Numbered from the stretch's first letter, positions 7,802 to 15,867 are shown. The stretch: 64,000 bases of DNA from CAXSBR01 sp964252015 (GCA_964252015.1 CAXULW010000001.1:194127-258126); one strand, 5' to 3'. Notes: generated by a model not told the origin, from the sequence alone. Program-made: numbers and translations.

Positions 7802-8739
7802 TCCAAGTCGTGGGTGGCCTCGGCGCTGGGACGCCACGTGCCGGCCCGGACGTTGGCGCGGACCTGCTGGGGCGAGGTGGCCCCGGCGATGACGCTGGCC
7901 ACGGCCGGGCGTGCGGCCAGAGCGCCGATGGCCACGTCGAGCAGTCCCACGTCGTAGCGCCGGGCCAGTGCGTCCAGGGCCTCCACCCGGTCGAACGTCG
8001 GGTCGGTGAGCCGGCTCTGCATGTTCCAGGCCGCGATCCGGGATCCTTCGGGCGCCGGCTCGCCCCGGCGGTACTTGCCGGTGAGCAGTCCGCTGGCCAG
8101 CGGGAAGTAGGGCAGCAGTCCGATGCCGTATTCGACCAGCGCCGGCACCAGCTCGCGTTCGGCGTCCGTGTTGATCAGGTTGTACTCGTTCTGGGCGCTG
8201 ACGAACCGTTCCAGGTGCGTCGTGCGCGCCGTCCAATCCGCGTGTGCGGTCTGGAAACCGCTGAAGTTCGAGTGGCCCAGGTAGCGGACCTTTCCCTCGC
8301 GCACCAGATCGGTCAGCGCGGACAGCGTCTCCTCGATCGGCGTCTGCGGGTCCGGGAAGTGCAGCTGGTACAGATCGATCCAGTCGGTGCGCAGCCGGCG
8401 CAACGAGCTCTCGACCGCGCGGCGGACGTAGCGCCGCGAACCACGCGCGCCCCAGTCCTCGCCGTTGTCGGCGCCGCCAGGACGGCGGGAGTTGCTGCCG
8501 AACTTGGTCGCCAGCACGACGTCGTCCCGGCGACCGGCCAGCAACTCGCCCAACCGGGACTCGGACGGGCCGTAGCTGTCGGCGGTGTCGATCAACGTGA
8601 TCCCGGCCTCGAGGGCGGAGTCCAGCACCGCCCGGCAGCCGTCCAGGTCGAGCTTCATACCGAAGTTGTTCGTGCCCAACCCCACCACGGACACCGTGAG
8701 CCCGGATCGCCCCAGCCGTCGAAATTCCATGTCAGCCAT
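7774..8739 (-). CDS. Aldo/keto reductase
   Basis: This is a 321-aa NADPH-dependent oxidoreductase of the AKR superfamily (TIM barrel). The N-terminus reads MEFRRLGRSGLTVSVVGLGT; DTADSYGPSESRLGELL contains the catalytic Asp and Tyr, ATKFGS the Lys, and YLGHSNFSG follows. The C-terminal half has FPLASGLLTGKY and GATSPQQV, typical of the YajO/Kv-beta-like group. Start choice lies between ATGs at 8739 and 8730; neither has a convincing ribosome-binding site. The stop codon lies within a 17-bp tandem repeat. It is transcribed divergently from mihF. The substrate is unknown. Confidence 0.9.
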   Translation of the reverse strand: MADMEFRRLGRSGLTVSVVGLGTNNFGMKLDLDGCRAVLDSALEAGITLIDTADSYGPSESRLGELLAGRRDDVVLATKFGSNSRRPGGADNGEDWGARGSRRYVRRAVESSLRRLRTDWIDLYQLHFPDPQTPIEETLSALTDLVREGKVRYLGHSNFSGFQTAHADWTARTTHLERFVSAQNEYNLINTDAERELVPALVEYGIGLLPYFPLASGLLTGKYRRGEPAPEGSRIAAWNMQSRLTDPTFDRVEALDALARRYDVGLLDVAIGALAARPAVASVIAGATSPQQVRANVRAGTWRPSAEATHDLDQILSPTPS

Positions 8740-8889
8740 GGTTCGGCACGCTAGCGGGCCGTTGCGACAGCACGGTGCGCGGGCCGCGGTCGCGGCGGGG
8801 CGTCCGGGCGTCCCGGCGCGTTCGGGCCGGGTCGGTGGACGACGGGCGCGCGGTCGGCCGATCCTGTCCCCCGATGCAACGGGGCGGGA

Positions 8890-8895
8890 TACCGT
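8890..8895 (+). promoter_or_regulatory. Candidate -10 box for leaderless mihF mRNA
   Basis: TACCGT fits TANNNT and lies exactly 6 nt before the mihF ATG. That distance would put the transcription start at or next to the A of ATG. No Shine-Dalgarno sequence is present. The same arrangement recurs at gmk, def, rpe and argC. Confidence 0.4.
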
Positions 8896-8901
8896 GCCGG
8901 G

Positions 8902-9255
8902 ATGGCCGTCCCCGACCGCACCGCGGAGCAGCGGCGGGCGGCCTCGCAACGCGCCGTGCTCGCCCGTCAGCGCCGGGCCGCGATCGCCGCCCAGCTCAAG
9001 TCCGGCGCGCTCACGCTGCTCGACGTGCTCGCTCTCGCCCAGGCCGAGGACGCGGTGGCCGCGATGCGGGTGAGCGTCGTTCTCGCCTCCCTGCCCCGGA
9101 TGGGGCCGCGGCGCGCGGCTGACGCCATGGCCCGGCTGCGGGTCTCGCCGGCGCGTCGGCTGCGTGGGCTCGGTTCGGCCCAGCGCCGGGCGTTGCTCGA
9201 CCTGGCCGGGGGACCCGAGCCGGCCCCGTCCGCGGTTACGTCGCCGGAACCCTGA
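8902..9255 (+). CDS. mihF: Integration host factor, actinobacterial (MihF/sIHF) type
   Basis: A 117-aa nucleoid-associated DNA-binding protein. LTLLDVLALA, MRVSVVLASLPRMGPRRA and RRLRGLGSAQRRALL align with the conserved core of mycobacterial and streptomycete IHF (LKxVLxxA, MKVSxLLExLPGVGKxRA, RRVRGLGxNQRxALL), which carries the helix-two-turn-helix. The core is divergent: MG replaces the usual VG, and there is an extra Pro-rich C-terminal tail. In most actinobacteria mihF lies between pyrF and gmk; here it is displaced about 7.4 kb from pyrF and 8.7 kb from gmk. A TANNNT box 6 nt before the ATG suggests a leaderless message. It ends 6 bp from the convergent ycnI stop. Confidence 0.85.
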   Translation: MAVPDRTAEQRRAASQRAVLARQRRAAIAAQLKSGALTLLDVLALAQAEDAVAAMRVSVVLASLPRMGPRRAADAMARLRVSPARRLRGLGSAQRRALLDLAGGPEPAPSAVTSPEP

Positions 9256-9261
9256 TCGAGG

Positions 9262-10029
9262 TCATCGGGGAACGCCGTTGCGTTGGTCGGGGTGCACCTG
9301 CCGGCGGGTGGCGTAGGCGACCCATAACCCGGCCCCGCCGAGGATGACGCCAACGCCGGCGAGCGCGATCGCGGCCGTCGTGGCTGTGGTGTTCGAGCCG
9401 TTCGTGGCCGTGCCGCTCATGTTCATCGTCGCGGCAGCGCTCGGTGTGGTGGTGGTGGTGGTGGCGGTGGGTGGTGCGGTGGACGCGGCCGAGGACGCGA
9501 CGGCCAGGTCGAGGGTGGGCGCGGGGTGGTCGGGTTCGGCGGCGCCGGGTCCGGCGACCTCGACCCAGGACACGTTCGAGTTGTCGCTGTAGTGCTGGAT
9601 GGCCTTGAACGTCAGCGTGGGCGTTTTCGGAAGCTGGCCGGCGATGATGTCGAACTCCTGGAAACCGTTGGGTTTGGTCCCGCCGCCGGTCGCGGTCCAG
9701 TCGATCTCGCTGACCGCCTCGGTGACCGGCCCGTCGTCGGTCGAGACGGAGTGCGCCAGCTTGGCCCGGACGACCTTGACCGTCCAGCCCGGGACGGGTT
9801 GGACGAGCACCCCGAGCAACGGGGTGCTGATGGGCAGCTGGACCCTGAGCCCGGTGGTGGAGGCGGTGTCGGACTCGGTCGGGACGCGGAAGGTGATGAT
9901 CGTGTCGCTGCCGCCCTGCACGGCACCGGGCGCGCTCACGGTGACATGGGCGTCAGCGGTGCCCACGGACGCGAACATGGTCAGCGTGAACGCGGCCAGG
10001 GCCACAGCGGAGGCGGTCGTTCGCTTCAT
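9262..10029 (-). CDS. ycnI: YcnI-family (DUF1775) secreted copper-binding protein
   Basis: The 255-aa protein has a Sec signal peptide ending in ADA|HVTVS, so the mature chain would begin with His, the residue that binds Cu(II) in YcnI. The DUF1775 domain (about residues 28-170) contains FRVPTESD and the conserved Trp region. A Thr/Ala/Ser-rich linker and a C-terminal transmembrane helix (about 217-238) with basic residues follow, giving a membrane-anchored external domain. GAGGAG 7 nt upstream sets the ATG start. It lies downstream of copC-copD, matching the known ycnI-ycnJ type pairing. It probably helps copper acquisition or trafficking. Confidence 0.9.
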   Translation of the reverse strand: MKRTTASAVALAAFTLTMFASVGTADAHVTVSAPGAVQGGSDTIITFRVPTESDTASTTGLRVQLPISTPLLGVLVQPVPGWTVKVVRAKLAHSVSTDDGPVTEAVSEIDWTATGGGTKPNGFQEFDIIAGQLPKTPTLTFKAIQHYSDNSNVSWVEVAGPGAAEPDHPAPTLDLAVASSAASTAPPTATTTTTTPSAAATMNMSGTATNGSNTTATTAAIALAGVGVILGGAGLWVAYATRRQVHPDQRNGVPR

Positions 10030-10043
10030 GGTTGGTGCTCCTC

Positions 10044-10107
10044 GTTTTGGACGCGGCAGGTTTTCGATGCGGCAGGTTTTCGATGCGGCAGGTTTTCGAT
10101 GCGGCGG
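10044..10107. repeat. Four tandem 16-bp repeats upstream of ycnI
   Basis: Copies of GTTTTCGATGCGGCAG (first copy GTTTTGGACGCGGCAG, last ending GG) lie 14 bp upstream of the ycnI start, between copC-copD and ycnI. The unit is not a multiple of three and no gene reads through it. The position could allow length changes to affect ycnI expression; that is inference. Confidence 0.9.
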
Positions 10108-10174
10108 TGCCGTTGGGTAGTCGTCGCCGGTGGGTCGGAAGTTCCCGGTGAATCAAGGCCGTGCTCGCTGGTGA

Positions 10175-12052
10175 TCACGTCAGGTGCACCGTCGGGGTGG
10201 CGGTGGCGATGCTGAACGCGGAGGTCTGCACGCTGATCGTGAACTGCCAGTCGCCGGCCACGGGCAGATCCACCGGCGTCGAGCGGTACTCGCCCGTCCC
10301 GGCCGCGGCCCGCAGGGCGATCGGCAACGGCCCGACGCCGGCCGCGTTCTGGGTGGCGGCCAGCGTGATCTGCTGCACCGCCGCGCCGGGCGAGACGGTG
10401 AGTTCGACGGTGACCGGGCCATGCCGGGCCGGGTTGACGCGCACGGTCACCGTCCTCGTCACCGACAGTTGCGCGGTGACGGTGACGGTGCCATTCGCGG
10501 TCGGCTGGGACGCCAGCGCGGCGTCGCGGCCGGGTGGCTCGGCCACGAGCACCCCCGACACGCACAGCACCGCCACGGCGAGGCCGAGCTCGAGAAGCAC
10601 ACCGGTCCGCAACCGGGTGGCGGCCGTGACTGCGCGCCGGCGGGTGCGGTCATCGCCGTCGTGGCCGTCATCGCTGTCGTGGCCGTCCTGGCCGTCGACG
10701 TCGCCGTCGGCCCCCGCAGTGCGGGCTGTGGGCCAGGCCGCGACCTGCGAGCGAGCCACCGCGCCCAACGCGACCAGGACGGCGAAGAGCTCGACCTTGG
10801 TCAGCACCAGCTCGCCGTAGGTGGTGTCGAACAGCGCCGACCAGGACCCGACTTCCTGCCAGGCCTGGTAGGTGCCGGTGAGGGCGAGGGTCGCCACGCA
10901 GGCCATCGCCACCCGGGAGAACAACGGCAGCACCCGATGCGCGGCACCGGCGTCCACCGCCCGGCCGACGTCCGGCAGCACGACGGTGACCAGGACGGCG
11001 AGCCCGCCGATCCAGGTGGACATGGCCAGCAAGTGGGCCACGGTGACGGGCAGGCCCAACCACACCGGGGATCGCACACCGGCGTGTCCGCTCGCGGCGA
11101 CACCGGTGAGAACCGCGAGCCAGGCCGCCCCGGCCAGGACGACGAGCCCGCGAGCCACCGCGGCCCCGGGTCGCACGCCTCGAAACGTGGTCACGGCCAG
11201 CGCAGCCAGGAGCGCGATGGCGCTGAGGTGCCACCGCCCGAACGCCGAGGACGCCGTGTCACCGAGCGGGGCCGGATCTAGCGCGGCGGTGACGCGATCG
11301 CCGGCCGCGTACGGGCCCTGCAGTAGGAACTCGACCGCGAGCCCGGCGGCGGCAACGATCGCGCCGAGCCACACCGTGCGCCACCAGCGAACCCGTTCGG
11401 GCCCGGTGCTCGGCCCTCCGCTCGGCTCTCCGCTCGGCCCGGCGCCGCGCGGTCGACGCAGGACCAGCACCAGGACCAGCCATGCACCGCCGAACAGGGC
11501 CAGGCCGATGAACGTCACCGACCGGGCCGCGTCGAAGAGGATGGACACGACCCGGTCGGTCGGGTTCCCGCCCGGACGAGCAGTGACGGGCGCGGCGCCG
11601 CCGACGGTGAACTGGACGGCGCCGGAGACCGGGTGGGAGTCGGCCGAGATGACGCGGTAGCTGGCCACGTAGGCGGCCTGGCCCAGCCCGCCGCGCAGGC
11701 GGACGGCGACGACGTCGTCGCGCCCGGCGGGGTGGAACGCGGTGCCGGTGTCGACCCGCCGCCCGCTGCCGTCGATGACGCGCAGGTAACCCGGTCTGAG
11801 CCCGACCGCTTCGTCGAAGGTGACGCTCACCTGCGCGGGCGCGGCCGGCAGGTTGGCTCCGGCACGGGGATCCGAGCTGACCAGCACGGCATGGGCTGCG
11901 GCCGGCCCGGCGACGACGAACATGGCCGCGCACGCGGCCAGCACGGCGGCGACCAGGGCGGCGCCGCGCCGGGCCGCTCGGGGCGCCGGGAAAGGCGGGA
12001 TGCCGGTGCGTCGGCGGCGCCGGGTCACGGACGCGTTGGCTTGGGTCGTCAC
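10175..12052 (-). CDS. CopC-CopD fusion copper transport protein (YcnJ-like)
   Basis: A 625-aa protein fusing a periplasmic CopC domain to a CopD membrane domain. After a signal segment, the CopC part starts AHAVLVSSDPRAGA with its metal-binding N-terminal His, and DSHPVSGAVQFTVGG closes that domain (about residue 150). About eight transmembrane helices follow; SGHAGVRS and HLLAMSTWIGGLA carry the CopD His/Met-type motifs. The C-terminal ~110 residues form a further external domain after a final helix. GTG is the start, only 4 bp downstream of the hemerythrin gene. By analogy with YcnJ it would import or deliver copper. Confidence 0.92.
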   Translation of the reverse strand: MTTQANASVTRRRRRTGIPPFPAPRAARRGAALVAAVLAACAAMFVVAGPAAAHAVLVSSDPRAGANLPAAPAQVSVTFDEAVGLRPGYLRVIDGSGRRVDTGTAFHPAGRDDVVAVRLRGGLGQAAYVASYRVISADSHPVSGAVQFTVGGAAPVTARPGGNPTDRVVSILFDAARSVTFIGLALFGGAWLVLVLVLRRPRGAGPSGEPSGGPSTGPERVRWWRTVWLGAIVAAAGLAVEFLLQGPYAAGDRVTAALDPAPLGDTASSAFGRWHLSAIALLAALAVTTFRGVRPGAAVARGLVVLAGAAWLAVLTGVAASGHAGVRSPVWLGLPVTVAHLLAMSTWIGGLAVLVTVVLPDVGRAVDAGAAHRVLPLFSRVAMACVATLALTGTYQAWQEVGSWSALFDTTYGELVLTKVELFAVLVALGAVARSQVAAWPTARTAGADGDVDGQDGHDSDDGHDGDDRTRRRAVTAATRLRTGVLLELGLAVAVLCVSGVLVAEPPGRDAALASQPTANGTVTVTAQLSVTRTVTVRVNPARHGPVTVELTVSPGAAVQQITLAATQNAAGVGPLPIALRAAAGTGEYRSTPVDLPVAGDWQFTISVQTSAFSIATATPTVHLT

Positions 12053-12056
12053 GGCG

Positions 12057-12764
12057 TCAGCGCAGGGCCGGGGGCGTGAACGAGGCCAGGTCGTCGATGT
12101 GCAGTTGCTGTTCGACGCCCGTCACCCGGTCGAGGATGGCGGCCAGCGCGTCGCCGTTGTAGCGGGTGTTCTCGTACTCGGCGAAGCGTTCGGCCAGGTC
12201 GTCCAGGGTGCGTTGTGAGGTGCCGGCGCGCAGGGCGGGGTAGATGACGGTGTCCTCCCACGCCTCGTGCGGTTCGTACATGCTGACGAACTGGTCGAGA
12301 TGGGCGCGCAGGGCGGTGCGGACGGCCGGGTCACGCAGGTTCGCGCCGGCCGCCGCAGTGATCGCGGCGGTGAGGTGCCGCCCGCGGTCGTGCTGGGTCA
12401 GCAGGGTGGTGACGAGGTCGGCGTAGCGATCGTCGCGGCGCACCCGGGGGAAGACGTACGCCTCCTCCAGGCCTTCGTGGAAACTCTCCACGTAGTCGGC
12501 GATGATCTGGGCGGCGTCCAGGACCGCCCCGGCCGGCGGGGTCCGGCCAGCGGCGAGCTGGGCCGAAGCGGCCCGGTAGGCCAGCAGCACCCGTTTCAGC
12601 ACGCCGTGTTCGGTCATCAGCTCTTCCCCGGGTGACGGTGCCCGGGGCCCGTCGTCACGAGGACGCCCGGCCAGGGTGCCCCCGATGCCGCCGGCCGCAC
12701 CCAGCACGAGCCCGCCGGCCGCGGTGAGGATCGAGCGACGATCGGGCAGATCGCGCGCAATCAT
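12057..12764 (-). CDS. Hemerythrin-domain protein with probable Tat signal
   Basis: The 235-aa protein has an N-terminal DRRSILTAAGGLVLGAA segment resembling a twin-arginine signal. A hemerythrin HHE fold follows, with the His/Glu ligand pattern spread over HGVLKRVL, HEGLEEAYVFPRV, HDRGRHL and HEAWEDTVIYPAL. A non-haem di-iron site that binds O2 or senses redox state is expected, on the outer side of the membrane. The ATG overlaps the stop of the COG4315 lipoprotein gene by 4 bp. Frame upstream of this ATG is shadow. Its place in a SCO1/CopCD operon suggests protection or sensing linked to respiration, which is inference. Confidence 0.88.
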   Translation of the reverse strand: MIARDLPDRRSILTAAGGLVLGAAGGIGGTLAGRPRDDGPRAPSPGEELMTEHGVLKRVLLAYRAASAQLAAGRTPPAGAVLDAAQIIADYVESFHEGLEEAYVFPRVRRDDRYADLVTTLLTQHDRGRHLTAAITAAAGANLRDPAVRTALRAHLDQFVSMYEPHEAWEDTVIYPALRAGTSQRTLDDLAERFAEYENTRYNGDALAAILDRVTGVEQQLHIDDLASFTPPALR

Positions 12765-13273
12765 CGAGGTCCGTCCACGGTGACGGGGTTTCCGGCTGGA
12801 GTGACGGTGTACCACGGGCCGCCGTCGAGAAAGAGGGCTTGGCCGTTCGCGGTGCCGGCGCTGGTGTCCCCGGCGTAGCGGTACAGGGGGTAGCCGGCGT
12901 AGGTGACGATGCGCGTGCCGCTGTTCGGGTCGGGCAGCGTGCTCAGCACCGCCCCGTTGACGCCGGCCCCCGCGGTGGGGTGACTGCTGCGGGTGGCCAA
13001 TGCCGGCCAGGTGCCGGCGCACGGCCCGGTGCAGCTGACCCGGCTGCCGGCGTCGGGCGGGAACATGTACAGGGTGTGGCCGGCGGCGTCGGTCAGGACG
13101 GTGCCCAGCCCGAGAATCGTCCGCGCCTGCACGACAACCGTCGCGGGTACCGACCGGACGAGCAGCGTGTCCCGCTGCGCCGCCTTGTTGCCGCAGCCGG
13201 TCAGCATCGTGACCGCCAGTACCGCTGCGATGAGACCCGCCGCGAACCCCGCCGGGGTCAACGCTTGCCTCAT
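12761..13273 (-). CDS. COG4315-type lipoprotein (secreted repeat family)
   Basis: A 170-aa lipoprotein with the lipobox LTGC at about residues 28-31. Two copies of the COG4315 repeat follow: LTDAAGHTLYMFPPDAGSR with CTGPCAGTWPAL, and YAGYPLYRYAGD with GQALFLDGGPWYTVTP. Such proteins are often encoded beside sigma factors and respiratory genes; their biochemical role is not established. The start overlaps the ECF sigma stop by 4 bp and the stop overlaps the hemerythrin start by 4 bp, so the genes are translationally coupled. Confidence 0.88.
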   Translation of the reverse strand: MRQALTPAGFAAGLIAAVLAVTMLTGCGNKAAQRDTLLVRSVPATVVVQARTILGLGTVLTDAAGHTLYMFPPDAGSRVSCTGPCAGTWPALATRSSHPTAGAGVNGAVLSTLPDPNSGTRIVTYAGYPLYRYAGDTSAGTANGQALFLDGGPWYTVTPAGNPVTVDGPR

Positions 13274-13926
13274 GCGGGCGGTGGGTTCGCGGGCGGCGGG
13301 TTCGCCGGCACTGGGGTCGCGGAGACGGACCGCAGCGCGCCGGCCAGGTCGGCCCGGGCCCGGGCGACGCGACTGCGAATCGTGCCCACGGGGCACCCGC
13401 ACACGGCGGCCGCTTCGGCGTAGGAGAGCCCGACGACGCAGGTGAGCACCAGCGCTTCGCGACGGTGTTGGGGCAGGCGGCCCAGCGCGTCCAGCAACTC
13501 GACCCGGCCGGCCACGTCGCTGCCGGGGACGGGGCGTTGCGTGGCCAACCGGGTCGTGGTCAGTCGGTCCCGGCGGCGGCGGTTGATCTCCTCGGCGCAG
13601 ACCCGGCGCGCGATGGTCAGCAGCCAGGGCAGCGGCGGCGATTCCGCGCGAAACGTGGGTAACGACCGCACCGCGCGCAGGTAGGTGTCCTGGGCCAGGT
13701 CGTCGGCGCCGGCCCGGTCGACCAGCGCCGCGCACACCCGCCAGACCACGGCGCTGGTCCGGGTGACCAACTCGGTGAGCGCCACCGGATCGCCCCGACC
13801 GGCGGCCAGCGCGAGGTCGGTCAATTCGACCGCGGCCTGATCGACGTCGACTCGCTCGACCGCGGCCTGGTCGACGTCGACCCCGTCGAGCCGAGCGGCG
13901 GACGGCGGCGTGCTGTGGCTGGTCAC
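13270..13926 (-). CDS. ECF-family RNA polymerase sigma factor
   Basis: The 218-aa product has region 2 (about residues 45-110: DLAQDTYLRAVRSLPTFR and the -10 recognition segment with WLLTIARRVCAEEINRRRR) and region 4 (about 145-200: LGRLPQHRREALVLTCVVGLSYAEAAAVCGCPVGTIRSRVARAR) in the standard order. GTG is the start, overlapping the SCO1 stop by 4 bp. A 10-aa duplication VDVDQAAVER/L lies at the N-terminus. There is no zinc-binding anti-sigma gene on either side; the next gene encodes a lipoprotein. It probably controls copper or envelope-redox genes, including its own operon, but the regulon is unknown. Confidence 0.93.
   Translation of the reverse strand: MTSHSTPPSAARLDGVDVDQAAVERVDVDQAAVELTDLALAAGRGDPVALTELVTRTSAVVWRVCAALVDRAGADDLAQDTYLRAVRSLPTFRAESPPLPWLLTIARRVCAEEINRRRRDRLTTTRLATQRPVPGSDVAGRVELLDALGRLPQHRREALVLTCVVGLSYAEAAAVCGCPVGTIRSRVARARADLAGALRSVSATPVPANPPPANPPPA
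13826..13885. repeat. 30-bp direct duplication in the ECF sigma gene
   Basis: Two adjacent 30-bp copies (beginning TCGACCGCGGCCTG) encode the repeated decapeptide VDVDQAAVE(R/L) before sigma region 2. The copies differ at a few bases and keep the frame. Confidence 0.85.
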
Positions 13927-14666
13927 AACGGGCCGCCGTGCACGGTGAGGGCGGTGATGTCGTGGGCGTACGCGCTCGCCGTGGTTCCGGCCAGCCACAG
14001 CACGCTGGCCTGGTTCCGCACGAACGCGAGGGTCTGGGCGCCGTGTTCGACGCTGACCGTGCCGTCGGCGTGTGTGACCGGTGGCGCCAGTGGAACGCCG
14101 ACCGATTTCGCGACACGGTCGATCTGGGCCAGCGACCCGGTGAGCCCGATGAAGCGACGAGGGAGCCCGGCGTCGAAGTTGGCCAGCCACGAGCGCAGTA
14201 CCGGGGCGGTGTCGCGGGCCGGGTCCGAGGTGACGAACACGACCTGGGTGGCCTGCTGGATCTGCGCCGGGAGCTGCCGCAGTGCGGTGCCCAGGTCGGC
14301 CATCGTCGTCGGGCACACGTCTGGGCAGTGGGTGTAGCCGAAGTACACCACCATCAGCCGACCCTTTTGCAGCGTGGCCAACGTCGTCACCCCGCCGGCG
14401 CTGGACCGGAACGAAGCGGCCGCGGCGGCTGCGGTGAGCGTGACCGGCCGGTCGAGGTGGTCACCCTCGAACCCGTCCGCGGCGGCGCCACTCGAGACAC
14501 GGGCCACCGCGCCGGTCGACGAATGGCCGCAACCGGCGATGGCGCCGGCGGCAACTGCGACCGCGGCGACGACCCCGAACAGCGTCGTCCGTGACCGGTG
14601 CGGTCGGGATCGATTTCGGTAGGACCGATTTCGGTAGGACGGCGCGCGCCGTCGACGAACAGGCAT
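13923..14666 (-). CDS. SCO1/SenC family copper chaperone, lipoprotein
   Basis: SCO1 proteins insert copper into the CuA site of cytochrome c oxidase. The 247-aa chain has a basic N-terminus, a hydrophobic helix and the lipobox AIAGC. The thioredoxin-like domain carries YFGYTHCPDVCPTTM with the CxxxC copper site, VFVTSDPARDT, and a late VEHGAQTLAFVRN in which the expected metal-binding His is present. GGAG 6 nt before the ATG supports this start. A 15-bp duplication gives the N-terminal SYRNRSYRNRS. It heads the overlapping set SCO1-sigma-lipoprotein-hemerythrin. Confidence 0.93.
   Translation of the reverse strand: MPVRRRRAPSYRNRSYRNRSRPHRSRTTLFGVVAAVAVAAGAIAGCGHSSTGAVARVSSGAAADGFEGDHLDRPVTLTAAAAAASFRSSAGGVTTLATLQKGRLMVVYFGYTHCPDVCPTTMADLGTALRQLPAQIQQATQVVFVTSDPARDTAPVLRSWLANFDAGLPRRFIGLTGSLAQIDRVAKSVGVPLAPPVTHADGTVSVEHGAQTLAFVRNQASVLWLAGTTASAYAHDITALTVHGGPL
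14612..14641. repeat. 15-bp direct duplication at the SCO1 N-terminus
   Basis: GATTTCGGTAGGACC is followed directly by GATTTCGGTAGGACG. On the coding strand this duplicates SYRNR ahead of the hydrophobic anchor. The frame is preserved. Confidence 0.85.
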
Positions 14667-14787
14667 GCAGGACTCCGGTCCGGGAGGTGCACCCGCGCCC
14701 ACGACGCGGACCAACCGCGGCCGGAGCGAGTGCACGAGTGAATGCCGCGCCACCCGTCCCGGTCGCTGAGCGAGGCCGGTCGGCGGG

Positions 14788-15525
14788 TTACGCGGTGTGG
14801 GCGGAAACGAAGGCCGCGGGTGGGCCGCGCCCGGCCAGGCCGGCACCGAACGTCCACCGACGCGGCACCCAGACGAAGCCCGCCGCGTGCGCGCTCAGAC
14901 TCGGACGCACAACGGGCCGGACGGGTAGACCAGCTGCCACGGCGACGGCGACGACCCGCCGAGCCGCAGCCCACACCGCCCGCTCGCCGCGGCGCAGCCA
15001 ACACGCCATCACCACGGCCGCGCCCAGGTGCAGAGCCAGCATGGCGACCCCGCCGGCACTGAACGGGCTGGCCATGTGCATCGCCGGCGGCTCGGTCGGC
15101 AACGGACCGAGCCCCAGGACGGCGCGAGCGGCGTTCACCTGGGCGGCGGTGGCCGGATGGGTCGGGTTGTGGCAGAGCAGCATGGCCGCCCACCGGTTCA
15201 GTTCGCTCCGGTCGCCACCCATGGAACGCATCGGCGCGAACACGAACGTGGCGTGCAACGCCAGTTGGCTCAGCAGGACGACCGCGGCGATGGCCGGGCC
15301 GCACCGTTCCCGCCGGGCCCAGACCAGGCCGAAGCCGAACAACCCGGCAACAGCGGCCACGAGGACGATCCGCGTTGGCTGCGCGCCGCCGCCCAGGCGG
15401 TGCGCACCGGCCGCCAGCGCGACGCTGGCCGCCGCAAAGACGCCCGCCCGCGCCGACCGCATCGCCCACCCGTCCGCCCGCAGGCCCACCATCCCGGCGG
15501 GCCGGGCGGCGTCCGGCCCGGTCAC
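14788..15525 (-). CDS. Multi-pass membrane protein of unknown function in the copper operon
   Basis: A 245-aa protein with about five hydrophobic helices: around residues 20-40, 50-68, 75-100, 160-185 and 190-210. His and Met residues cluster near helix ends (LALHATFVFAPM, MLLCHN, PAMHMASPFSAGG), which could bind copper. The C-terminus ends in a cytoplasmic-looking tail with RGPPA. The GTG start at 15525 is chosen because it overlaps a preceding small reading frame by GTGA; ATGs at 15492 and 15462 are alternatives. It lies 121 bp upstream of SCO1 on the same strand. I do not recognise a named family; involvement in copper handling is inferred from neighbours. Confidence 0.7.
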   Translation of the reverse strand: MTGPDAARPAGMVGLRADGWAMRSARAGVFAAASVALAAGAHRLGGGAQPTRIVLVAAVAGLFGFGLVWARRERCGPAIAAVVLLSQLALHATFVFAPMRSMGGDRSELNRWAAMLLCHNPTHPATAAQVNAARAVLGLGPLPTEPPAMHMASPFSAGGVAMLALHLGAAVVMACWLRRGERAVWAAARRVVAVAVAAGLPVRPVVRPSLSAHAAGFVWVPRRWTFGAGLAGRGPPAAFVSAHTA

Positions 15526-15770
15526 GGCTCCGGCCGAGGTGGGCCCGGGAGCAGGTGGTCGGTCCGGAGCCGGGTGAGGATCCCCCTCGTCACGCCCGAC
15601 GGGTCGACCGAGGACAGGGCCGCGGCCAGGTGTACCGCGAGCGGATCCGGACCGCTCGATTCGCGCCCGGCCCCGTCGGTGCAGCGCCACGACTCCCGGG
15701 AGGCCGCCGGGCCCGACGGGCGGTGGGGCGCGGCATCACGCCGCCACCCCTGACCCGTGCAACCCACCAT
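15522..15770 (-). CDS. Possible small protein coupled to the copper-operon membrane protein
   Basis: An 82-codon frame whose TGA overlaps the GTG of the membrane-protein gene by 4 bp, the same junction type seen throughout this operon. Its C-terminal half (HLAAALSSVDPSGVTRGIL) looks like ordinary coding sequence with helical character. The N-terminal half is rich in Cys, Trp and Arg and may not be translated. The true start is uncertain. No homology is recognised. Confidence 0.35.
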   Translation of the reverse strand: MVGCTGQGWRRDAAPHRPSGPAASRESWRCTDGAGRESSGPDPLAVHLAAALSSVDPSGVTRGILTRLRTDHLLPGPPRPEP

Positions 15771-15867
15771 GGTGAGCAAGTGTGCTCCGCACCGATGGTG
15801 GTTCCCGCACCCCCTCCGGCCGAGACCCACCTCACACATCGTCAGCACAAGATCGTCGACTAGGCCT

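Noticed and set aside
15765..15774. CACCATGGTG palindrome as a copper-regulator (CsoR) operator
   Set aside because: No csoR gene is in the window and the site is shorter than known CsoR operators; recorded only as a symmetric site.
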